Source of the DNA: Lachnospiraceae bacterium
GTDB lineage: Bacteria; Bacillota; Clostridia; Lachnospirales; Lachnospiraceae
Direction: 5' to 3'
Length of the DNA: 64,000 nt
NCBI GenBank assembly: GCA_017442865.1
Contig: JAFRXK010000074.1
Location: 62,001-126,000, forward strand
This document shows, piece by piece, positions 54,297-62,372 of this stretch (the stretch's first letter is position 1; each line of letters opens with the position of its first letter). Under the pieces are notes generated by a model. That model made no database searches. It saw only the letters and a list, made by a program, of their open reading frames with translations, and was not told where the DNA came from. Both the position numbers and the translations under genes were made by a program.

Positions 54297-54325
54297 AGTA
54301 TACTACTATATTCATACTTTGTCAA
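54297..54325 (-). promoter_or_regulatory. sigma-A promoter of the metY leader
   Basis: On the minus strand TTGACA (54320-54325) and TATACT (54297-54302) are exactly 17 bases apart. Transcription should start near 54290, just ahead of the leader peptide's ribosome binding site. Confidence 0.82.
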
Positions 54326-54364
54326 TAGGAATTATAGAATTTATTTAAAAATTTTTTTATAACA

Positions 54365-54400
54365 GCAGGGCGCGGAAAGTCTTAGACTTTCCGCGCCTGC
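54365..54400 (-). terminator. terminator of the GH49/GH28-like gene
   Basis: GCGCGGAAAGTC/GACTTTCCGCGC with an outer GCAGG/CCTGC pair forms a strong stem; on the minus strand an A/T-rich tract with a later T-run follows. It lies about 60 bases past the stop. Confidence 0.8.
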
Positions 54401-54461
54401 GTCTCTTCCCCTTAATTTATTTTCTTAATAACCCCTGTAAACAACTCTGTACAAATATATT

Positions 54462-57400
54462 TTAATACTGGAAGTCAGAGCCGTTTACCTTAACATTTGT
54501 AACTGTTATATCGTAAATACTGTATCCTCTGTTCTGTGATGCCCAGTAATCCCATACACGATGTCCTGCATTTGTGCTTGATGTAACATTAATATTCTTA
54601 AGTGTTACGCCATGGATTGTACCGGTGCCGTCCCAGTGATGAGCCCATGCGCTTGAACCGCCGAAATCTGTCGGATAGCATGTTGTGAAGTCTAACCAGT
54701 AGTTCCAGCCGTCGCCGCTTGTTGTGAAATCTTCAACATTTACATTCTCCCACTTGATATTATAAATGTTAGCGTTATCACCGTTGTGGATACTGATTGC
54801 TGCCTTATGACGCTCATGGATTACGTCGATGTTTGTAAACTCTACGTTGTAGATTGCAGGACTTGAAGGTGTTCCTGCGTAACCTGCATTTGTCTCAACA
54901 CCGATTTCCATTGACTGTGCAAGGTCTGTCCAGAATACTACATTGTCACAATATACATCATGTGTATTGTTGCTTGAGTAATTCTTAAGAACCACGCCGT
55001 CATCCCATGTACGGATAAAGCTGTTGTTTACATGTACATTGCTTGATGACTGGATTGATACACCGTCACCGTTTGGTCTTGCAGATACAATCTTGATATT
55101 ATCAAGATATACCTGATTTGCATTGTAAATCTGATAGTTCCAGCAGTTTGAGTTAAGTACTGATACACCGCTTACATGTACGTTTGAACAATTTTCAATT
55201 GACATAGGGTACTTAGCATATCCACTATCGCCGCCCCATGAACCGTACTTAGAGCCATCGATAATACCACGGCCTGCAACATTTGAATTGCTCTGGCAGA
55301 ATACGCGTCCGTAAATAGCCGCGCCGCCCTCAATGTAAAGGGTCTGTCCTGATGTAACAGTAATATCGCCGTTGTACTCGCCTGAAATTGTTCTTACATT
55401 GCCTGTAGGCGCTGATTCAATAGCACTTGCGAAAATCATGATTGCATCCTCAAGATTGCCGTTTAACTCTACAGAATACTGTCCGACATGGCTGATTCGG
55501 AATCTGATTGTTGTTGTGCTGCCGCTTCGTGTAACAGTAGGTGTAACGCCGTCAGCTAAAGGTCTGATTGTTGCACTGTTTACACTATAGTTTACTGTCA
55601 TAACAACGTCTGCAGCGCCTTCAAAATCAAAGATCGCCACTCTTGCTGATGACAACGGAGGGTTATATCCAACCCATGTATGTGAGTTATTAACTGTTGT
55701 ATCAAATACGCCTACTGAAACTCCGTTTGCTGTCATTGATACATTTGAAGACCTTGTCTTACCGCTTGGTACGTTGTAACCGATAACTCTGCCGCCATCA
55801 CCCGAATACTGTGTCTCAGGCTGTGTCTGTCCCTGTGTCTCAGGCTGTGTACTTCCACCGCTTATTGATGCGCCTGCTGCCGCCTCAGCCTGTGACTGTG
55901 AAGTATAAAGAGTTTCGCTATTATTATTAAATACAACAAAGTATGTGCCATAGCCTGAAATATGTCCGAAGTTCTTATCACAGCCTCTGCCGTTTCCTGT
56001 CTCCTGTACATAACCTGTAAGTCCTGAAGCATTGACATCAAGCTTCCACCAGTCTCCGTTTACCTTTGTAAACTGTGCGCCCGGCCATGAAGGTGCCGTA
56101 TAACCATCCCATGCCCATAAGTAAGCGCTTGACCAGCCCTGTCCATAGAAGTAAATTGTAATACCGGATGTATTATTCGGTACTGTTGAAGGCTGTGTTT
56201 CAGGTGCCTGTGTTACCGGCTGAACTGTTCCCCATGTACCCACAGCATCACCTGTAGCGGTATATGTCGTTGAAGTTCCTCTGCCGCTTGCATTCCATGA
56301 GTTCCAGCCTGTATCTGTATAACTTGGACCTCTTCTGAATACGACTGTATCTGTTTCATTAATTGTAGCTGTCCAGTGTGTTTCATCAACCTTTGTCATA
56401 TTCACGCCGTTTGCCGTGAAGTATGCTGTAACATTGTCCTTTGCGCCTGACAACCACTGTGAAGCTGTTCCGTCTACTAATGTTACTGTAATTGTTGAAG
56501 GCGGTGCCTGTGTTTCAGGTGCCTGTGTTTCAGGTGCCTGTGTCTGACCCTGTGTTACGTTGAATGTCTTTGTATACTGGTTATTGTTCTCATTGTACTC
56601 ATTTGCAAATCTGTTGACATCATCTACCCATGCCATAACCGAATGGCTGCCCTGAGTTGCATTCCAGTATGCGCCGTTTGTTCCGCCGTTACATGTAAGA
56701 GCCTTTGACTCGCCTGCTGCAAGTCCGCCTGTGTAGGAATCACACCAGAAAATAGAGCCTGTATTGCCGTCTATCTGAATCTGATATCCGATAATCTCGC
56801 CTGCAGGTATAGCTGTATCACCGTCATTCTTAACTGTTGCGGTAAATAAAACATTGCTTCCTGCTGTAGGATTTGAAGGTGCACATGTAATATCTGTAAC
56901 AATAAGGTCATATCCTCTTGAAGGAGCCTGTGTCTCAGGTGCCTGTGTAGGTGTCTGCTGATTTGTTACATTGATAGTCTTTGTGTACTGATTGTTGTTT
57001 TCATTGCGCTCATTCGGGAATCTGTTGACATCATCTACCCATGCCATTACTGAATGGCTTCCCTCAGATGCCGACCATGCATTTCCGTTCGTTCCGCCAT
57101 TACATGTAAGTGTAATTGACTGACCTGCTGCAAGTCCGCCGTTGTATGAATCACACCATGTAATATTTGAATTGTTTCCGTCAATCTGAACCTGATATCC
57201 GATAGTTGTTCCTGCCGGTATCGCTGTATCACCGTCATTAATAATAGTTGCACTAAATACAACGCTTGAACCCGGTGTAGGATTTGCAGGTGTCCATGTA
57301 ATATCTGTTACAGCCAGGTCATAACCGCCTGTATATACAGGTGTATATGATGACTGTGTCTCTGTCTCAATAACGAGTGCATCATCATCAACAGCGTTGT

Positions 57401-58208
57401 TTACTGCTTCCGTGTAATTAATATAATATGCACCGCCTGCCTTATGTGTAGTTTCTGATGCTTCGGTATAATAGTATGTCTGCTCATATCCATTTGCATC
57501 AGCGTATGTAATATATGGTCTTGCAGCTATGTGCTGTGTATAATATCTCTCCGGAATACCTGTGATAAGTACGGTATAAATACGATAGTCTGTACCTGTC
57601 TGGTATGTCTTCACGCCCGGAACCACCTTGAAGCCCTTAGCCATGGAAGTACATGTATTATCCTTGACTAACATCTCACCATGCTTAAGATTCTGAGTAT
57701 ATGTAACAACAGTACCATAGCCGATACCCTTCTGTGATTCGCTTGAAGGTCTTATAACACTGTTTGCAGAATTAAGTGCCATAACAGCATTTACCAGACT
57801 ATCGTCTATCTTTGTCATAAATCTCAAGCCCGCCGTAACGATATCCGTAACAGGTCTGTACTGCACGCCCAGAAGATTAAAGCTGCTGCCTACATCAATC
57901 CAGCCTGCATAAAGTGTAGTATTGCTGTTTACAGCTGATGAGAAATTATATGCATACTGTGTTGAAACAGTATTGTTTCTCGTAAACCATCCTGCAAACA
58001 ATTTACCGCTCTGCTCAAGTGCCCCTATGCTTGATACGGCGCTTCCCTGGCTTACTGTCTTTGTGTCAACAGTTTGTGAGCCGTTCCTGAATGTTACGGT
58101 AACGTTTGCAGCCTTCGCCATATTTACATTGCTGAATACCGACAATGTAAACGTCATAACCAAGGTCATAAACAAAGCTAATACCTTAGAAAATCTTGAT
58201 TTTTTCAT
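54462..58208 (-). CDS. secreted GH49/GH28-like beta-helix glycosidase with starch-binding-type module
   Basis: A 1248-residue protein with GAGGAGG upstream and a signal peptide (residues 1-34). Modules in order: an InlB B-repeat-like domain (36-103), an unnamed domain shared with the protein at 58479-62024 (108-265), two CARDB-like domains (295-414, 433-552), a beta domain (572-664), a CBM26-like module (683-768, IYFYGQGWSSAYLWAWDG), and a beta-sandwich plus right-handed beta-helix (803-1248). The helix has ARPNGDGVSIQ with D1048 and RTWDDGVVLK with D1069-D1070. This matches the acidic triad of clan GH-N (GH28 and GH49) and looks closer to GH49. A starch-binding-type module would fit an alpha-glucan substrate such as dextran or pullulan. 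The substrate is inference; pectin remains possible. Confidence 0.82.
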   Translation of the reverse strand: MKKSRFSKVLALFMTLVMTFTLSVFSNVNMAKAANVTVTFRNGSQTVDTKTVSQGSAVSSIGALEQSGKLFAGWFTRNNTVSTQYAYNFSSAVNSNTTLYAGWIDVGSSFNLLGVQYRPVTDIVTAGLRFMTKIDDSLVNAVMALNSANSVIRPSSESQKGIGYGTVVTYTQNLKHGEMLVKDNTCTSMAKGFKVVPGVKTYQTGTDYRIYTVLITGIPERYYTQHIAARPYITYADANGYEQTYYYTEASETTHKAGGAYYINYTEAVNNAVDDDALVIETETQSSYTPVYTGGYDLAVTDITWTPANPTPGSSVVFSATIINDGDTAIPAGTTIGYQVQIDGNNSNITWCDSYNGGLAAGQSITLTCNGGTNGNAWSASEGSHSVMAWVDDVNRFPNERNENNNQYTKTINVTNQQTPTQAPETQAPSRGYDLIVTDITCAPSNPTAGSNVLFTATVKNDGDTAIPAGEIIGYQIQIDGNTGSIFWCDSYTGGLAAGESKALTCNGGTNGAYWNATQGSHSVMAWVDDVNRFANEYNENNNQYTKTFNVTQGQTQAPETQAPETQAPPSTITVTLVDGTASQWLSGAKDNVTAYFTANGVNMTKVDETHWTATINETDTVVFRRGPSYTDTGWNSWNASGRGTSTTYTATGDAVGTWGTVQPVTQAPETQPSTVPNNTSGITIYFYGQGWSSAYLWAWDGYTAPSWPGAQFTKVNGDWWKLDVNASGLTGYVQETGNGRGCDKNFGHISGYGTYFVVFNNNSETLYTSQSQAEAAAGASISGGSTQPETQGQTQPETQYSGDGGRVIGYNVPSGKTRSSNVSMTANGVSVGVFDTTVNNSHTWVGYNPPLSSARVAIFDFEGAADVVMTVNYSVNSATIRPLADGVTPTVTRSGSTTTIRFRISHVGQYSVELNGNLEDAIMIFASAIESAPTGNVRTISGEYNGDITVTSGQTLYIEGGAAIYGRVFCQSNSNVAGRGIIDGSKYGSWGGDSGYAKYPMSIENCSNVHVSGVSVLNSNCWNYQIYNANQVYLDNIKIVSARPNGDGVSIQSSSNVHVNNSFIRTWDDGVVLKNYSSNNTHDVYCDNVVFWTDLAQSMEIGVETNAGYAGTPSSPAIYNVEFTNIDVIHERHKAAISIHNGDNANIYNIKWENVNVEDFTTSGDGWNYWLDFTTCYPTDFGGSSAWAHHWDGTGTIHGVTLKNINVTSSTNAGHRVWDYWASQNRGYSIYDITVTNVKVNGSDFQY

Positions 58209-58342
58209 TCTTTCACCAACCTCCTCTTTGTGAAACTTGCTTAAATTAATATATATAGAATATTACTAATTAGTGAATTTTAACAAAGTAAATAATTATG
58301 AGAAATTTTATTCTTCGTTATTTTCACTATTTTCATTAATAT

Positions 58343-58399
58343 AATATACACTATTTGCACAATGCCGTCAAGGGTCAGAAAGATTCGTAAACGTTTACG
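58343..58399 (-). promoter_or_regulatory. promoter and cre-like operator of the GH49/GH28-like gene
   Basis: On the minus strand, TTGACG (58366-58371) and TATATT (58343-58348) are 17 bases apart. The perfect 14-base palindrome CGTAAACGTTTACG lies at 58386-58399, 14 bases upstream of the -35. The core GTAAACGTTTAC is a classic LacI/GalR/CcpA-type site. Confidence 0.75.
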
Positions 58400-58433
58400 T
58401 AAAGATTTTTAGTAAATTTTTTTTACATTTTTA

Positions 58434-58461
58434 AGACCGATGCAGATTTCTGCACCGGCCT
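58434..58461. terminator. hairpin between the two exoprotein genes
   Basis: AAG-A-CCG-A-TGCAG pairs with CTGCA-C-CGG-C-CTT. It lies 18 bases past the stop of the peptidase gene. The T-run is short on both strands, so it may be an inefficient terminator. Confidence 0.55.
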
Positions 58462-58478
58462 TTTGCTATTGTCTGTAT

Positions 58479-61400
58479 TTATCTGTTATAAAGCTGCAGC
58501 TCGTAAAGTCTTACAGTTCCCGGTCCGTTATCAGAAGTAAATACCTTCATCATAACGTATCTTGCAGATTTTGAGCCGATTCCAAATGATGAAACCGCGT
58601 CATTCTGACCATTCTGGTAATCAACGGATGTCCAGTTTGTTCCGTCATTTGAAATGAGAAGCTCCCATTCTGTCGCATTTGCGTAGCCTTCACGGCTCTG
58701 CGTATTGTAAAGCGTGTATGTGTTAAATGTCTTTACAGAGCCTAAATCAACGGCAATCCAATGCTGCACCTGATTAAGCGCATAAGTCTTATCTGTAACA
58801 TTTGATGCGGTTGCGCACCATTTTGTTGTAAGGTTGCCGTCTATAAACTTTGACGCCGCTTCATTTTCATTAATATATCCCGAGGTCGCATATACCGAAG
58901 CGCCGCTCATAAGATTTGTCCCGGTGGTCACAGCTGATGAAAGCTTTGCATTTGTAGTATTTCCATGAATCTTGTCTCCAAGCATCGGATACTGTGGATT
59001 TGCAATTCCTTCAATATTTTCAGTCAGCCAGTTGTCCTCATAATTTGCAAAGCCCGTGAAATTCCATGTGCCCTGCTGAAGTTCCTGGACAAAACGCTTC
59101 CTGAGGTCATCAATACATGCATAGCCTGTCACTCTGTATACACACTGGTTAAATTCATTTGTAGTATCGTATGGGTCTTCCGCATATGGCGTGCCGGAGT
59201 TATTTGCCTTAATCATAAGGTTTAAGCTGTCAAGCAGTCCATACGTAATATTGCCGTTTGCATCTTTCCTTGTAGGATATCTTGAATCCATGTATGCAAA
59301 GAACCACTTGTTGTTTCCGTACTTCTCATATCCCCAGTCCTGAAGCGAGGTATCATTTGCAGTGTAAATCTGTACATACTTCGGATTTGACCAGTGGAAG
59401 TATCTGAAGCCTCCGTAGTTTGCCATATTTTCTGTGAACCAGCCGTCATTGTCGCCATATACAAGCTTGTTGCCGTACTGCTGTACCGAATGTGTAATTT
59501 CGTGTGAGAAGAAGCCTATATCTGTAGGGTTTGCATTTGCATATGTTGTTGATACACAGACTGTTGTTCCCTGACAATATGCAACTCCGTCATAATTTCT
59601 GTCTGCCATAAATGTTATAGTCGTAGGCTCCGTTCCGGTACCCCATCTCGCATAAAGACGAGGATAGCTGTTATAGAAAAGCTTAATAAGCTCATCTACA
59701 TAGCCCGGAGTCGTAATAAGATTCCAGTCTCCCTTGAGAAGAATATCATACCTGCTAGGACTTATTGCCGCACCATTAAGTCCAATCTCAGACAACTGGA
59801 AGGTATTGCCCACAAGTGATTTAATATCAAGCTTATAATATGTATAAGCTCCGACCTTATCAACCGTATATGTATACGGCGTAAAGTTCACATCTGCCAT
59901 ACCCGCATTTGCAACTGCGTCAATCTGCTCCCATGTGCTTCCGTTCTTTGAACCATACAATATCCAGCTCTTAGGAAGTCTTCCCGTGTATGTCGCATTG
60001 TCATTTGCAGTTGTAAGCGTGTAGCTGTAAACAGTAGTCTCCCTGTCCATCTTCCACGAAATAACACCCGTTCCGATATTGAAAAGCTTTGTATTTACAT
60101 TCTTATCAAATAAGTTTCCGGCTACCTCGTTATTAAAGCCTGCGGCAGTATTGGCAGACTGATAAATTGAATCATAATACGACACAAGATTATCGCCTAT
60201 ATTATTTGAAATATCGGCAACATCGCCATATAATGTGATATCTGCAATCTGCAGTCCGTAATAATATGTTCCATTGCTTTCAACCTGAAGCTGGAAGTAC
60301 TGATATGCTTCCTGTACATCAGTGTCATATGAATAAACGCCATTGTTTACTGCGCCTATTCCTCCGCCGTCAACATAATCCAGCTGAATCCATGATGTAC
60401 CGTCATTTGAGCCGTAAAGCTGCCACTTGTATGGATTTCTGTATGAATATGTGGCAGAATCTGCGCCTGTGGTAATAGAATAATTCTTAACAACTACCGC
60501 TCTTGACATCTTCCATGCCACTCTTATCGGGAAGCCATCGCCTGTATAGAACTTGGTTGCACCGTTCTGGTCAAACATCTTGTCTGCCGTTTCATTGCCT
60601 GAGCCTGTTGTTGAGCAGCTTGCCCTGTCAAGGTCAACGTAATACGGCATAAGATTTATATTCTTAGGCACATTGGTTTCAGGGTTTTCAACAACCTCCG
60701 GCTGAGTTTCCGGCTGTGTCTGCGGCTCCGCCACATTTATAGTCTTTGTATAATGATTATTATTCTCATCGGTTTCCGCCGGCAGTCTGTCTATATCGTC
60801 CACCCATGCCGTAACCGAATGGCTGCCTCTTACTGCCGTCCAGTACTCGACAGCTGCAAGTCCATAGTTGCAGGTAAGATTTACGCTCTGTCCCGGCATA
60901 AGTGAGCTGTCATATGTATCACACCACAAAACATCAGTGCCGTTTGCATCAATCTGAACCTGATACCCTATAATAGTTCCCTGCGGAGTCGGTGTGTCGC
61001 CATTATTCTTAATTGTTGCAGTAAATACAACATGGTCGCCCTCCGTCGGATTTGCCGGTGTCCATGTAATATTGGTAATTACAAGGTCATATCCTAAAAG
61101 CGGCGCCTCTGTCTGCTCCTGTGTCGGTGCCTCTGTCTGTTCCTGCGTCGGAACCACAACGTTTATTGCATCATTAGCAACCGCATTATTTACCGCTTCA
61201 TTATAGCTTAAATAATATGCACCGCCAGCCTTGTGCGTAGTGCCTGAATTTTCTGTATAATAATATGTCTGAACCGTACCGTTTGCATCAGCATAGGTTA
61301 TATACGGCCTTGCCGCAATATGCTGTGAATATGAAGCCTGAGGAATGTTTACTACAAACGCTGTATATGTAATATAATCAGGACCCTTTGTATAGGTATT

Positions 61401-62024
61401 AACTGCCGGAAGCACTACAAAGCCGCGTCTCATTGATGTAGCCGTCTCGTCCTTTGTAAGCATGGCTCCCGTTGAAAGATTTTCAGCGTATGTAAGCACA
61501 GTACCGTATCCGATGCCCTTCCGGGAGGCGTTCTGCGGCTTAAGCTGCGCATTCTGTGAATTCAGCGCTGATACCTTATTTACAAGCTCATCACCAAGCT
61601 TTGTAATAAACCTTATGCCTGCGCTTGTGTCGCCATTTACCACGCGATACTGCACTCCCTTTAAATAAAAGCTGCTGTTTTCGCCTGTACCGACATCTAT
61701 CCAGCCCGCATAAAGCGTCATGTCTGATGAGACTGCGGTTGAAAAATCAAATGCATACGCCGCAGCAGCTGAAACGTTGCTAATCACGCCCACATTCTGT
61801 GTGTACCAGCCTGCAAAAAGCATACCGTTCTTTTGCGGAGCTGCAATACCTGTTACATGATTACTTGCATCAGTATTCGCTGTTCCTGCCACAGCCCCGT
61901 CATCAACAAATGTTACCTGTCTTCCGGCCGCCTTTACTGCCGCATTGTTTGAAAAAACAGTAGTCAGCATGATCAGCGCTGCAATAAAAAGCGCAACCGG
62001 TCTTCGACCTCTTTTTACCTTCAT
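58479..62024 (-). CDS. secreted basic-secretory-protein-type metallopeptidase with discoidin domains
   Basis: A 1181-residue protein with GGAGGAG upstream and a signal peptide (residues 1-33). Modules: an InlB B-repeat-like domain (36-110), the same unnamed domain as in the protein at 54462-58208 (118-275), a CARDB-like domain (312-431), two F5/8 type C-like domains (about 455-600 and 610-750), a basic-secretory-protein domain (about 757-1010) and a final discoidin domain (about 1035-1181). The catalytic centre reads FFSHEITHSVQQYG, with H841-E842-x-x-H845, followed by GWFTENMANYGGFRY. The family (PF04450) is a zinc metallopeptidase-like fold found in plants and bacteria. I infer a surface or extracellular enzyme that binds glycans through its discoidin domains. 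The substrate is unknown. Confidence 0.82.
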   Translation of the reverse strand: MKVKRGRRPVALFIAALIMLTTVFSNNAAVKAAGRQVTFVDDGAVAGTANTDASNHVTGIAAPQKNGMLFAGWYTQNVGVISNVSAAAAYAFDFSTAVSSDMTLYAGWIDVGTGENSSFYLKGVQYRVVNGDTSAGIRFITKLGDELVNKVSALNSQNAQLKPQNASRKGIGYGTVLTYAENLSTGAMLTKDETATSMRRGFVVLPAVNTYTKGPDYITYTAFVVNIPQASYSQHIAARPYITYADANGTVQTYYYTENSGTTHKAGGAYYLSYNEAVNNAVANDAINVVVPTQEQTEAPTQEQTEAPLLGYDLVITNITWTPANPTEGDHVVFTATIKNNGDTPTPQGTIIGYQVQIDANGTDVLWCDTYDSSLMPGQSVNLTCNYGLAAVEYWTAVRGSHSVTAWVDDIDRLPAETDENNNHYTKTINVAEPQTQPETQPEVVENPETNVPKNINLMPYYVDLDRASCSTTGSGNETADKMFDQNGATKFYTGDGFPIRVAWKMSRAVVVKNYSITTGADSATYSYRNPYKWQLYGSNDGTSWIQLDYVDGGGIGAVNNGVYSYDTDVQEAYQYFQLQVESNGTYYYGLQIADITLYGDVADISNNIGDNLVSYYDSIYQSANTAAGFNNEVAGNLFDKNVNTKLFNIGTGVISWKMDRETTVYSYTLTTANDNATYTGRLPKSWILYGSKNGSTWEQIDAVANAGMADVNFTPYTYTVDKVGAYTYYKLDIKSLVGNTFQLSEIGLNGAAISPSRYDILLKGDWNLITTPGYVDELIKLFYNSYPRLYARWGTGTEPTTITFMADRNYDGVAYCQGTTVCVSTTYANANPTDIGFFSHEITHSVQQYGNKLVYGDNDGWFTENMANYGGFRYFHWSNPKYVQIYTANDTSLQDWGYEKYGNNKWFFAYMDSRYPTRKDANGNITYGLLDSLNLMIKANNSGTPYAEDPYDTTNEFNQCVYRVTGYACIDDLRKRFVQELQQGTWNFTGFANYEDNWLTENIEGIANPQYPMLGDKIHGNTTNAKLSSAVTTGTNLMSGASVYATSGYINENEAASKFIDGNLTTKWCATASNVTDKTYALNQVQHWIAVDLGSVKTFNTYTLYNTQSREGYANATEWELLISNDGTNWTSVDYQNGQNDAVSSFGIGSKSARYVMMKVFTSDNGPGTVRLYELQLYNR

Positions 62025-62079
62025 ACTTATCTCCTCCTGAAATATCTTTACCCCTGAAACACCTTATAAACGCAAAGAA

Positions 62080-62161
62080 TTAAACGTTTAAGGTGCTCTG
62101 ATATTATCATGTTACAATATTAATATTTTGAGGTCAATAGCCTTATTTTTTTTAAACGTTT
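62080..62161 (-). promoter_or_regulatory. promoter and two cre-like sites of the peptidase gene
   Basis: On the minus strand, TTGACC (62132-62137) and TAACAT (62109-62114) are 17 bases apart, giving a start near 62102. AAACGTTT lies at 62154-62161, about 16 bases upstream of the -35. A palindrome, TTAAACGTTTAA (62080-62091), lies about 12-23 bases into the transcript. The first is placed like the site of the neighbouring exoprotein gene; the second could act as a roadblock. Confidence 0.65.
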
Positions 62162-62310
62162 TTATTTTTTATGTTTTTGAATACGCACAAAATCAGACAA
62201 AAAACATCAAGCTAAAACGCATCAGGCATCTCTGAATAAGATAATTTTATATAACCGGTTCCTTTTTATTAAATCAATATTTATAATAGTATTCAAATGC
62301 CGCAAAACAA

Positions 62311-62366
62311 AAAACTGTATTACCTCACAGCCCATTTAATCACCTGCTGTGAAATAATACAGTTTT
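62311..62366 (-). terminator. typA terminator
   Basis: AAAACTGTATTA-C-CTCACAG pairs with CTGTGA-A-ATAATACAGTTTT; TTTTTT follows on the minus strand. It begins a few bases past the stop codon. Confidence 0.88.
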
Positions 62367-62372
62367 AATTAT

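Noticed and set aside
54085..54461. SAM (S-box) riboswitch or T-box before metY
   Set aside because: The conserved S-box core and T-box antiterminator sequences are not visible; the short poly-Cys frame explains the leader better.
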